Assembly (NCBI GenBank): GCA_003551745.1
Contig: PUNI01000307.1
Coordinates: forward strand, 1 to 7,127
Reading direction: 5' to 3'
From: Paracoccaceae bacterium
GTDB lineage: Bacteria > Pseudomonadota > Alphaproteobacteria > Rhodobacterales > Rhodobacteraceae
DNA length: 7,127 nucleotides
Part shown: piece after piece, positions 1-6,001 of the stretch
Layout of the letters: the number at the start of each line of letters is the position of its first letter
Position numbering within the stretch: the first letter of the stretch is position 1
Translations under genes and position numbers: made by a program
Notes under the pieces: model-generated
The model's input: only the letters and a program-made list of their open reading frames with translations
Database searches by the model: none
Told to the model about the DNA's origin: nothing

Positions 1-366
1 CCGCATGAAGCCCGTCTCCTCGTGGTCGCGCGCTCCGTCGGCCAGAATGACCTCCCACAGCGCTTCCAGTTCGGCAGCGCGGTCCTCGTAGTCGGTGGCG
101 GCCTTGATCGCGCGGGTGAAGCGCACCGTGTCGGGCGCCTCGGTCTCGAGGATCTCGGCATCGTCGCGGAGTTTCCGGGCGGCCGCCTCCGTCAGCCCGT
201 AGCGGCAGGCGAGCACCCGGGCGATCCGATCGACCTGCACGGTGGCATAGTCGCCATTGATCCGTGCCGCCCGCACCAGAAGGGCGGCCAGCGCGAGGCG
301 GGCGTCGGCTTCCGGAAGCGGCTCTGGCGCGGGGCGCACAAGCCTGCGGAGCAAAGTCTCGAACAT
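1..366 (-). CDS. TerB-like (DjlA/tellurite resistance TerB fold) protein, partial, C-terminus beyond the left edge
   Basis: The minus frame is open from ATG at 366 to the window edge, giving 122 codons. The protein is helical and acidic. Residues 22-37 read as the usual first helix (LALAALLVRAARINGD), and a second similar unit lies at about 102-119 (LWEVILADGARDHEE). This pairing of 'xADG..x.E' units separated by a middle segment (YGLTEAAARKL, 56-66) is typical of the roughly 145-residue TerB-like proteins common in Rhodobacterales, so about 25 residues are probably missing. The first unit is degenerate: it reads ING where ADG is usual, and the expected acidic residue near position 44 is Q. 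The second unit keeps D110, D114, E116 and E117. The family is named after tellurite resistance proteins, but stand-alone members have no established role. No Shine-Dalgarno sequence precedes the ATG, and a promoter-like element ends only 7 nt upstream of it, suggesting a leaderless message. The family call is from recognition of the pattern; the function is unknown. Confidence 0.8.
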   Translation of the reverse strand, partial: MFETLLRRLVRPAPEPLPEADARLALAALLVRAARINGDYATVQVDRIARVLACRYGLTEAAARKLRDDAEILETEAPDTVRFTRAIKAATDYEDRAAELEALWEVILADGARDHEETGFMR

Positions 367-564
367 GAGGCGGGAGATAGTGGGTGCGCCCGCGGTTTCC
401 AAGTCACGCTGCAAAGCAGCGTAATCGGCGCGCCGGCCGCCGAATTCCTGTGCTTCACGCACATGATTACCCGTGTGAAAGGCCGCTATGCATTTAATAT
501 CGCTGGTACAGGCCGAATTGAAGCCTACATTCTGCACCGCAGCATTGCTCGAGTCGTGGCGGCC
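367..564. other. Divergent intergenic region between the TerB-like gene and the acetyltransferase gene
   Basis: This 198-nt gap separates divergently transcribed genes. The part from about 455 to 545 is noticeably richer in A and T than the rest of the window (for example CATTTAATAT at 491-500), as expected for promoter DNA. A weak plus-strand candidate is GTGTGA (473-478), 16 nt, TAATAT (495-500), which would give a leader of nearly 60 nt for the acetyltransferase. The reading frame of that gene stays open through this whole region, but the composition and lack of family similarity argue against it being coding. Confidence 0.4.
374..402 (-). promoter_or_regulatory. Candidate promoter of the TerB-like gene
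   Basis: Reading the minus strand, TTGGAA (402-397) is followed by exactly 17 nt and TATCTC (379-374). A transcript starting about 7 nt after the -10 hexamer would begin at or next to the A of the ATG at 366. The same arrangement occurs before the [2Fe-2S] subunit gene (3891-3863). The hexamers are only partial matches to consensus, so this is an inference from spacing and recurrence. Confidence 0.4.
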
Positions 565-1053
565 ATGGCACAACCCGACAATATCGTCATCGAGACCGTC
601 GAGCCCGCCGGTTCCGACGCCTGGCGGGCGGAGTGGCGGGCGCATCTCCTGCGCCTCGACCCCGATTCGCGGCAATCGCGCTTTCTCGCCCCGGCCAGCG
701 ACGTCATGATCGGGGCCTATGCCGCCGCCGCGCGTCCCGTCGCGCTGGTGCTGCTGAGGGTCGATGGCAGCCTGCGCGGCTGCGCCGAGATCCACCCGGG
801 TTCGGGTGCCGGCATGGCCGAGATCGCCGTGTCGGTGGAACCGGAGTGGCAGAGCCGCGGGTTCGGGCGCCATCTGACCGCCGAGGCACGGGCGCAGGCG
901 GCAGGCATGGGCTTTGCCGACATCCGGATGACCTGCCTGCGCCAGAACATACGCATGATGCGCATCGCCCGGGCCCTGTCGGCCTGCCGCCTGCCGGTGG
1001 TCGACTGGGCGCTGGCCCTGTTCCGGTTCGATCCTCTTCCGGAAGCGTCCTGA
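565..1053 (+). CDS. GNAT family N-acetyltransferase
   Basis: This 162-residue protein has the Gcn5-related acetyltransferase fold, which transfers the acetyl group of acetyl-CoA to an amine; the substrate cannot be read from the sequence. The acetyl-CoA pyrophosphate loop is at about 91-104 (VEPEWQSRGFGRHL, with the Q-x-R-G-x-G pattern at 96-101) and follows the beta-4 strand AEIAVSV (85-91). Motif B is at about 123-138, with the usual N128 and the helix RMMRIARAL. A first strand and the substrate-side helices occupy 1-60. The N-terminal stretch ADxWRAEWRAHLL-like resembles short stand-alone GNAT proteins of Rhodobacterales. I chose ATG 565 because it gives the normal family length; GTG 556 and ATG 463 are also in frame. 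None has a convincing Shine-Dalgarno sequence, so the start is uncertain. The gene is alone on its strand and converges on the oxidoreductase operon. Confidence 0.85.
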   Translation: MAQPDNIVIETVEPAGSDAWRAEWRAHLLRLDPDSRQSRFLAPASDVMIGAYAAAARPVALVLLRVDGSLRGCAEIHPGSGAGMAEIAVSVEPEWQSRGFGRHLTAEARAQAAGMGFADIRMTCLRQNIRMMRIARALSACRLPVVDWALALFRFDPLPEAS

Positions 1054-1085
1054 CCGTGCCGCCCAGTCACCAGGATCGGTCACTC

Positions 1086-1104
1086 GGGCAGGTATGACCC
1101 GCCC
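1086..1104. terminator. Possible bidirectional terminator hairpin between convergent genes
   Basis: The 77-nt gap between the two convergent stop codons holds an inverted repeat: arm GGGCAGGT (1086-1093), loop ATG, arm ACCCGCCC (1097-1104). Seven of the eight pairs match. It lies 32 nt after the acetyltransferase stop and 26 nt after the oxidoreductase stop. A second, wider imperfect inverted repeat encloses it (1062-1071 with 1118-1129). Neither side has a T-tract, so it is not a textbook intrinsic terminator. The call rests on the stem and its position. Confidence 0.35.
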
Positions 1105-1130
1105 CCCTGAACTGGCCGGGTGACCTGGGC

Positions 1131-3365
1131 TCAGGCCACGAAGCGCAGGCGGCGCGACAACGGCAGTTCCCGGATGCGCTCACCGGTCAGGTCGAAGACG
1201 GCGTTGGCCAGCGCTGGCATCGCCGGCGGCGTCGCCGGCTCGCCGACGCCGCCCATGTGCTGCCCGGATTCGAGGATGCGCACCGCGATCTCGGGCGCAC
1301 CGGTGATGCGCAGGGCGTCGTGGTCGGGGAAGTTCTTCTGCTCCACCCGGCCCCCTGCGAAGGTGATCTCTTCCATCGCCGCTGCGCTGAGGCCATAGAT
1401 CAGGCCGCCCTCCATCTGCTGGCGGATGATCCCGGGATCGAGCGCGAGGCCCACGTCGCAGGCCACCCAGGCCCGGGAGATGCGGATCCAGCCCTCGTCG
1501 TCGATCACCTCGACGACCTGCGCGACCGGCGTGCCGAAGCTGCGGGTCATGGCGACGCCGCGGCCGGTGCCCGCCTCCGTTTCCCCGTCCCAGCCCGACA
1601 TCTCGGCCACCGCCTCGAGGACACCGCGCGCGGCAGGATCGTCGAGATGTGCCAGCCGGAAGGCCAGCGGGTCGGCGCCCGCGGCATGGGCCAGCTCGTC
1701 CACGAAGCTCTCGTGGAAAAAACCGTTGAAGGAATTGCCCACCGCGCGCCAGAAGCCCACGGGCACCGCGAGATCGGCCAGATAGCCCTCCACGCGATAG
1801 GCGCCGAAGCGATAGGGCTGGTCGGCCAGCCCCTCGACATGGCCCTGATCCGGTCCGGGCGGAGCGAAGCCCGACATTCGCTGCATCGCCTGCCGCGTCA
1901 CCGAAGGCGCGGCGACCTTGGCGTCGAAGGCCGTCACGCGCCCCTCGGCCACGGTCCCGCGCATCCGCGCGATCGCGGCGGGGCGGAAGAAGCCATGGCT
2001 GAAATCCTCCTCCCGGCTCCAGGTGAGCAGGATCGGGGTGCCGGGCATCTCGGCGGCGATGCGGGCGGCGAGGACGGTGAAATCGGTCTCGGCGCGCCGG
2101 CCGAAGCCCCCGCCCATCATCGGCGTGTGCAGCACGATTCGGTCCGGATCCAGGCCCACGGCCTCGGCCGCCTTCTCGGCGTGCAGGACGGGCGCCTGGT
2201 TGCCCGACCAGAGTTCCAGCCTGGCGCCGGTGAAGAGCGCGGCCGCGCCCATCGGCTCCATGGTGGCATGGTGCAGGAAGGGCACGCGGTATTCCGCTTC
2301 TATAACGGTCCCGGCGTCGGCGAGGGCCGCGTCGGCATCGCCGTCGTTGCGCCGGCGCGAGTTGCGCCGGGTGTCGAAGGCCGCGGCGATGCTGTCGAAC
2401 ATGTCTTCGGTGGTGTCGGGGTACGGCGCCGGGCCCCACTCCACGCTCACCGCCTCGGCGGCCTGCATCGCCTCCCATGTGGTGCGGGCCACCACGGCGA
2501 TGCCGGTGCCGAGGTCTATCACGCGCTCGACGCCCGGCATTGCGAGCGCGGGCTCGGGATCGAAGCCCGTCATCTCGCCACCCAGATGCGGATTCATCCG
2601 GACCGTGGCGAAGCGCATCCCCGGCAGGCGGACATCGAGCGCGTACTCTGCCGTTCCCGTCGCCTTTGCGAGCATGTCCACCCGCGGCATCGACCGGCCG
2701 AGAAACCGCCATTCCTCCGGAGACCGGAGCGTAACAGCGGGCGGATCGACGCGGGCGGCGGCCTCGGCGAGCTCACCATAGGCGATCACGGTGCCGTCGG
2801 GGCCGATCACGTTGCCGTCCTGCGTCGCCAGCTCGGCCACCGGCACGCCCAGGCGCTCCGCCGCCGCCGCCTTCAGGGCCTCGCGCGCGGCGGCGCCAGC
2901 CATGCGCAGCCGCACGAACCCGTCCAGCGTCGAGGTCGAGCCGCCGGTCACCTGCAACTGCATGACCTTGCCCACGCGGCCCAGCGTGTCCGCAAGGGCC
3001 GATTGCCAGCCGCTCAGCCCCTCGGGATGATACCGCCACTCGCCGCGCAGCAGCGCCGAGTTGTAATAGGCCTGCGCCGGCGGGCCGTGCAGCACCCGCA
3101 CATCCTCCCAGGCGAGATCGAGCTCCTCGGCCACCAGCGCGGCGAGGGTGGTGTGGATGCCCTGGCCCATCTCCGCGCGCGGCGTGATGATCGTGGTGCC
3201 GCTCTGGTCAACGATGACGAAGGGGTTGAGGCTTGCCCCGGCCTCGGCGGTCAGCGGGTTCGGCGCGGGTCTGTGCAGATGCCAGACCCCGAAGGCGACG
3301 CCGCCGGCGACGGCGGCCGAACCGATCAGGAAGGTCCGGCGGGCGATTCTCGCTGCGCGTCCCAT
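1131..3365 (-). CDS. Molybdopterin-binding subunit of an exported xanthine dehydrogenase-family oxidoreductase (isoquinoline 1-oxidoreductase beta/IorB type)
   Basis: This is the 744-residue catalytic subunit of a molybdenum hydroxylase, the group that oxidises aldehydes or N-heteroaromatics using water as oxygen donor. The N-terminus has a twin-arginine signal (ARRTFLIG, R9-R10, then a hydrophobic stretch to about 29), so it is probably exported folded to the periplasm. Visible family marks are the MGQG segment (66-69), EPMGA (370-374), the cofactor loop GGGFGRR (418-424), the segment around GFWRAVGNSFNGFFHE (537-552), and the C-terminal GVGEP with the expected catalytic glutamate E709. Length is normal for the IorB group and no domain is missing. 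The start is well fixed: a perfect AGGAGG (3379-3374) lies 8 nt before ATG 3365, inside the end of the upstream [2Fe-2S] gene, whose stop is only 3 nt away. Isoquinoline is the name of the family prototype; the true substrate here cannot be told. No FAD subunit, cytochrome c or XdhC-type maturation gene is adjacent within the window. Confidence 0.92.
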   Translation of the reverse strand: MGRAARIARRTFLIGSAAVAGGVAFGVWHLHRPAPNPLTAEAGASLNPFVIVDQSGTTIITPRAEMGQGIHTTLAALVAEELDLAWEDVRVLHGPPAQAYYNSALLRGEWRYHPEGLSGWQSALADTLGRVGKVMQLQVTGGSTSTLDGFVRLRMAGAAAREALKAAAAERLGVPVAELATQDGNVIGPDGTVIAYGELAEAAARVDPPAVTLRSPEEWRFLGRSMPRVDMLAKATGTAEYALDVRLPGMRFATVRMNPHLGGEMTGFDPEPALAMPGVERVIDLGTGIAVVARTTWEAMQAAEAVSVEWGPAPYPDTTEDMFDSIAAAFDTRRNSRRRNDGDADAALADAGTVIEAEYRVPFLHHATMEPMGAAALFTGARLELWSGNQAPVLHAEKAAEAVGLDPDRIVLHTPMMGGGFGRRAETDFTVLAARIAAEMPGTPILLTWSREEDFSHGFFRPAAIARMRGTVAEGRVTAFDAKVAAPSVTRQAMQRMSGFAPPGPDQGHVEGLADQPYRFGAYRVEGYLADLAVPVGFWRAVGNSFNGFFHESFVDELAHAAGADPLAFRLAHLDDPAARGVLEAVAEMSGWDGETEAGTGRGVAMTRSFGTPVAQVVEVIDDEGWIRISRAWVACDVGLALDPGIIRQQMEGGLIYGLSAAAMEEITFAGGRVEQKNFPDHDALRITGAPEIAVRILESGQHMGGVGEPATPPAMPALANAVFDLTGERIRELPLSRRLRFVA

Positions 3366-3368
3366 GGC

Positions 3369-3833
3369 TCAGGCCTCCTGCAGGCGCGCGGCCGCGGCAC
3401 GGATCGCCGCGCGGATCGCGGAATAGGTGCCGCAGCGGCAGAGGTTCAGCGCCATCGCGGCCTCGATTTCGGCGTCCGAGGGCGCCGGGGTCTCGGCCAG
3501 CAGCGCCGCGGCGGCCATGATCTGGCCCGACTGGCAATAGCCGCACTGCGCCACCTGATGCTCGATCCAGGCCTGCTGGATCGGGGCTGGCGCCTCCGGC
3601 GTGCCGAGGCCCTCGATCGTTGTCACCTCGCCGTCGACATCCGCAAGTGCCAGCTGGCAGGACTGGACGGGCGCACCGTCCACATGCACCGTGCAGGCCC
3701 CGCAGGCGGCAACCCCGCAACCGTATTTCGTGCCGGTGAGATTGAGCCCGTCGCGCAGGACCCACAGCAGGGGCATGTCGCCCGGCAGATCAACCGTATG
3801 GGTCTGCCCGTTCACGCGCAGGGTGAAGGCCAT
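3369..3833 (-). CDS. [2Fe-2S] iron-sulfur subunit of the molybdenum hydroxylase (isoquinoline 1-oxidoreductase alpha/IorA type)
   Basis: This 154-residue protein has the two-domain layout of molybdenum hydroxylase small subunits. The N-terminal plant-ferredoxin-like domain binds one [2Fe-2S] cluster with C39, C44, C47 and C59 (C-x4-C-x2-C-x11-C). The C-terminal helical domain binds the second with C97, C100, C132 and C134 (C-x2-C-x31-C-x-C). All eight ligands are present. It passes electrons from the molybdenum centre of the large subunit to an external acceptor. It has no signal peptide of its own, so it is presumably carried through the Tat system by the signal on the large subunit, as known for related exported enzymes. 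ATG 3833 is supported by GGAG (3845-3842) 8 nt upstream. The stop is 3 nt before the large-subunit start, so the two genes are surely one transcription unit with coupled translation. Confidence 0.95.
   Translation of the reverse strand: MAFTLRVNGQTHTVDLPGDMPLLWVLRDGLNLTGTKYGCGVAACGACTVHVDGAPVQSCQLALADVDGEVTTIEGLGTPEAPAPIQQAWIEHQVAQCGYCQSGQIMAAAALLAETPAPSDAEIEAAMALNLCRCGTYSAIRAAIRAAAARLQEA
3374..3379 (-). promoter_or_regulatory. Consensus ribosome binding site of the molybdopterin subunit gene
   Basis: On the minus strand this reads AGGAGG, 8 nt before ATG 3365 and inside the last codons of the preceding [2Fe-2S] gene. It is the strongest Shine-Dalgarno match I found in the window and fixes the start so that the complete twin-arginine signal is included. 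Confidence 0.8.
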
Positions 3834-3862
3834 GGTGCTCGCTCCGTGCTGTCCTGCCGGGG

Positions 3863-3891
3863 CAGATAGCGGCCCGCTGCGCGCTTTCCAA
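3863..3891 (-). promoter_or_regulatory. Candidate promoter of the oxidoreductase gene pair
   Basis: In the 71-nt gap after the L,D-transpeptidase stop, the minus strand has TTGGAA (3891-3886), exactly 17 nt, then TATCTG (3868-3863). It would give a leader of about 23 nt containing the GGAG at 3845-3842. It matches the arrangement before the TerB-like gene in both -35 hexamer, spacing and five of six -10 bases. An inverted repeat CTGCC-GG-GGCAG (3854-3865) overlaps the downstream end of the -10 and the predicted start site. This suggests the pair can be transcribed separately from the genes upstream. Inference only. Confidence 0.4.
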
Positions 3892-3904
3892 CGCTGCCGT
3901 GGCG

Positions 3905-4537
3905 TCAGACCACGACCACGCGCGTGCCACGGCCCACCCGGCCATAGAGGTCGATGACGTCATGCTGCAGCATCCGGAAGCAGCCCGAGGAGGCGCGCCG
4001 CCCGATCGAGCGCCATTCCGGCGTGCCGTGGATGCGGATGCCCTCGTCGATGCCGGTGGGGATGGTACGCAGATAGAGCGCCCGTGCTCCCAGCGGGTTC
4101 GACAGCCCGCCGGGCTGCCCGTCGGCCCACCGCTCCAGCGACGGGTCGCGCTCGATCATCGACTCGGTGGGCGTCCAGGTGGGCCAGCGCGCGGTGCGGT
4201 AGATCTCGGCCTCGCCCGTCCAGCCCAGCCCCTCGCGGCCGACGCTGATGCCGTAGCGCAGGGCGAATCCGTCCTCCAGCACCAGATGCAACAGCCCGTT
4301 GTCGGCATGGATCACGATGGTACCCGGCACCTCGTCGGTCTCGAAGCGCACCACCTGCCGGCGCAGCCATTCCGGCACGTCCTCGATCGGGGTCCGCGGA
4401 AGCGTGAACGCGCCGTCGCGGCGCGCAGCGTAGGAGATGTCGTCGAAAGCGGGGGGCTCGGGCGGCAGGCCCTCCATGCATCCGGCGAGGAGGGCCGTGC
4501 CCCCCAACCCAAGCAGGAGCTTGCGACGATTCATCAT
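3905..4537 (-). CDS. L,D-transpeptidase (YkuD domain), Tat/lipoprotein-type signal
   Basis: This 210-residue envelope protein belongs to the ErfK/YbiS/YkuD family, which joins peptidoglycan stem peptides (3-3 cross-links) or attaches proteins to them. The N-terminus carries [11 protein letters not shown] (3-13) and a lipobox LAGC ending at C20, so it is predicted to be exported, possibly by Tat, and lipid-anchored. The YkuD domain runs from about 72 to the C-terminus. H170 (IHGTPE) and the motif SSGCFR with catalytic C186 and R188 (183-188) are intact. The segment RWPTWTPT (116-123) and the [11 protein letters not shown] stretch (146-156) are also typical. I chose ATG 4537 because GGGAG (4550-4546) lies 8 nt upstream; ATG 4534 and an in-frame GTG 4552 are less likely. 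It sits between kynU and the oxidoreductase pair on the same strand, with gaps of 132 and 71 nt. No functional link to either is evident. Confidence 0.93.
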   Translation of the reverse strand: MMNRRKLLLGLGGTALLAGCMEGLPPEPPAFDDISYAARRDGAFTLPRTPIEDVPEWLRRQVVRFETDEVPGTIVIHADNGLLHLVLEDGFALRYGISVGREGLGWTGEAEIYRTARWPTWTPTESMIERDPSLERWADGQPGGLSNPLGARALYLRTIPTGIDEGIRIHGTPEWRSIGRRASSGCFRMLQHDVIDLYGRVGRGTRVVVV

Positions 4538-4543
4538 TCCTCG

Positions 4544-4562
4544 TTCTCCCACATTCTCCCAC
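4544..4562 (-). repeat. Tandem decamer duplicating the ribosome-binding sequence of the L,D-transpeptidase
   Basis: On the minus strand GTGGGAGAA occurs twice with a 10-nt period (4562-4554 and 4552-4544). The proximal copy supplies the GGGAG used for ATG 4537. The distal copy lies about 18 nt from that start. Together with GAGGA (4542-4538), this gives a purine-rich leader with three partial Shine-Dalgarno matches. Confidence 0.6.
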
Positions 4563-4669
4563 GGGCCCGGGGCGGCACGGGCTTCACCCTGCCATGGTGG
4601 GAACGCCCGGGTTGCGATTCCGTTCCTGTTACCCGTCGAGTTTGCAGGGCTTTCGCCGGATCGGCAAGC
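4563..4669. other. Intergenic gap between kynU and the L,D-transpeptidase
   Basis: This stretch holds the end of the leader of the transpeptidase and a GC-rich palindrome CGGGCCCG (4563-4570). A short stem GCCG-GAT-CGGC (4655-4665) lies just after the kynU stop and is too weak to call a terminator. A poor promoter match, TTGCCG (4667-4662) with CAAACT 17 nt on, is present on the minus strand. I see no open reading frame of interest here. Confidence 0.35.
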
Positions 4670-5863
4670 TCAGGTCACGGCCGCGCGCCGATGAAACTCG
4701 GGCCGGTCCCAGGCGCCGTGCGCCATCACCTCGGCCAGCACCTCGACGGCGCGGGCGACGTCCTCGGGGGTCAGGTAGAGCGGCGTGAAGCCGAAGCGCA
4801 GGATGTCGGGGGCGCGGAAATCGCCGATCACGCCGCGGGCGATCAGCGCCTGCATGATCGCATAGCCGTCGGGATGGCGGAAGCTGACCTGGCTGCCGCG
4901 GGCTGCCGCATCGCGCGGCGAGGCCAGCACGAGGTCGGGGCAGGCGGCCTCGACCCCGGCGATGAAGGCCTCCGACAGTTCGATCGACCGGGCGCGCAGA
5001 TCCTGCATGTCGACCTCGTCCCAGACATCGAGTGCGGCCTCGAGCGCGGCCAGTTGCAGCACCGGCGGGGTGCCCACCCGCATCCGCTCCACCCCGCGGC
5101 CGGGCCGGTAGTCGAGGTCGAAGGCGAAGGGTGCGGCATGCCCGAGCCAGCCCGAGAGCGCCGGCACCGCCGCCTCGGCATGGCGCGGCGCGACATAGAT
5201 GAAGGCCGGCCCGCCGGGGCCCGAATTGAGATACTTGTAGGTGCAGCCGACGGCGAAATCCGCCCCCGCGCCGGCCACGTCCACCGGCAGCGCGCCGGCG
5301 GAATGGGCAAGATCCCACACCGTCAGCGCCCCCACCGCATGGGCGCGTTCGGTCAGAGCGGCCATGTCATGCAGCCGCCCGGTGCGGTAATCGACCTCGG
5401 TGAGCATCAGCACCGCCACCGTCTCGTCCAGCGCCTCGGCCACCGCCTCGGGCGGCACTGTGCGCAGGCTGTGGCCGTCGCCCAGAAGCTTCACCAGCCC
5501 GTCGGCCATGTAGAGATCGGAGGGAAAGTTGCCGGTGTCCGACAGGATCACCCGGCGCGTCGGGTTCAGCTTCAGCGCCGCCGCCAGCGCCTGCCAGACC
5601 TTGATCGACAGCGTGTCGCCCATCACCACGCTGCCCGGCTCGGCGCCGATCAGCCGACCGATGCGGTCGCCCACGCGGCGTGGCTGCTCCATCCATCCGG
5701 CGGCGTTCCAGCCGCGGATCAGAAGCGCACCCCATTCCTCCTCGACCACCCGGGCCAGCCTCTGCGAAGCGCCGCGCGGCAGCGGCCCCAGCGAGTTGCC
5801 GTCGAGATAGATCACCCCCTCGGGCAGGTTGAACAACGCGCGGGTCTTAGCGAAATCGGTCAT
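4670..5863 (-). CDS. kynU: Kynureninase
   Basis: This 397-residue protein is a fold-type I pyridoxal-phosphate enzyme. It hydrolyses L-kynurenine to anthranilate and L-alanine (and 3-hydroxykynurenine to 3-hydroxyanthranilate) in cytoplasmic tryptophan breakdown. Recognisable blocks in order are IYLDGNSLGPLP (18-29), FPSD (113-116), TEVDYRTG (155-162), the cofactor-contacting WDLAHSAGA (183-191), the Schiff-base lysine K210 in CTYKYLNSGPGG (207-218), RVGTPP (262-267) and the C-terminal RFGFTPLYLT (356-365). The length is normal for bacterial kynureninases and nothing is missing. ATG 5863 is supported by GGAGGG (5873-5868) 4 nt upstream; the frame stays open further upstream but without family similarity. 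The other steps of the pathway, tryptophan 2,3-dioxygenase (kynA) and kynurenine formamidase (kynB), are not next to it in this window, nor is an Lrp-type regulator. Confidence 0.96.
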   Translation of the reverse strand: MTDFAKTRALFNLPEGVIYLDGNSLGPLPRGASQRLARVVEEEWGALLIRGWNAAGWMEQPRRVGDRIGRLIGAEPGSVVMGDTLSIKVWQALAAALKLNPTRRVILSDTGNFPSDLYMADGLVKLLGDGHSLRTVPPEAVAEALDETVAVLMLTEVDYRTGRLHDMAALTERAHAVGALTVWDLAHSAGALPVDVAGAGADFAVGCTYKYLNSGPGGPAFIYVAPRHAEAAVPALSGWLGHAAPFAFDLDYRPGRGVERMRVGTPPVLQLAALEAALDVWDEVDMQDLRARSIELSEAFIAGVEAACPDLVLASPRDAAARGSQVSFRHPDGYAIMQALIARGVIGDFRAPDILRFGFTPLYLTPEDVARAVEVLAEVMAHGAWDRPEFHRRAAVT

Positions 5864-5890
5864 GGCGCCCTCCGGTCCGGCCTGTGCCCG

Positions 5891-5919
5891 ATGTGGCGCC
5901 TCCGGGCCCGTGCGGTCAA
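5891..5919 (-). promoter_or_regulatory. Candidate kynU promoter
   Basis: On the minus strand TTGACC (5919-5914), five of six bases of the -35 consensus, is followed by 17 nt and a poor -10, CCACAT (5896-5891). A start about 7 nt later would give a leader of roughly 20 nt ending in the GGAGGG ribosome binding site. The -35 is the best in the window and the -10 is weak, as is common in GC-rich alphaproteobacteria. Confidence 0.4.
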
Positions 5920-5937
5920 GCGCCCGGCGAGTGCAGG

Positions 5938-5958
5938 CTGCCGCCGCGCCGCCGGCAG
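5938..5958. repeat. Inverted repeat in the kynU/methyltransferase divergent region
   Basis: CTGCCG (5938-5943) and CGGCAG (5953-5958) form a perfect six-base inverted repeat around a nine-base GC-only centre. It lies just upstream of the candidate kynU -35 element and 44 nt before the methyltransferase start, so it could be an operator or simply a product of high GC content. The rest of the 138-nt gap (5864-6001) shows no convincing promoter for the plus-strand gene. Confidence 0.25.
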
Positions 5959-6001
5959 GATCGCCTTGCGCCGGTGCCTCGGTGGTGGTTCCAGTGGCGG
6001 C

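Noticed and set aside
22..564. N-terminal extension of the acetyltransferase frame
   Set aside because: Most of it is antisense to the TerB-like gene and the rest is AT-rich intergenic DNA. The family fold is complete from ATG 565.
1062..1129. Wide inverted repeat (CCCAGTCACC with GGGTGACCTGGG) as a possible mobile-element end or attachment site
   Set aside because: The arms match only with a gap, the enclosed DNA is under 50 nt with no gene, and there is no target duplication or integrase. Chance or an accessory stem of the terminator region is simpler.
1180..2712. A 510-codon minus-strand frame inside the molybdopterin subunit gene
   Set aside because: It is an out-of-frame shadow with extreme R, G and A content and no motifs, while the overlapping 744-codon frame has all the expected catalytic features.
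1257..3869. An 870-codon open frame on the plus strand opposite both oxidoreductase genes
   Set aside because: It lies entirely antisense to two genes with complete family motifs. Its translation is low-complexity, rich in R, G, H and A, with no recognisable domain. Long antisense frames are expected when codons strongly prefer G or C in the third position.
3899..6001. Upstream part of an 848-codon plus-strand open frame running across the transpeptidase and kynU
   Set aside because: Only the final 147 codons (from 6002) resemble a protein family. The rest is antisense to kynU and the transpeptidase and has the same R/G/H-rich composition as other shadow frames.
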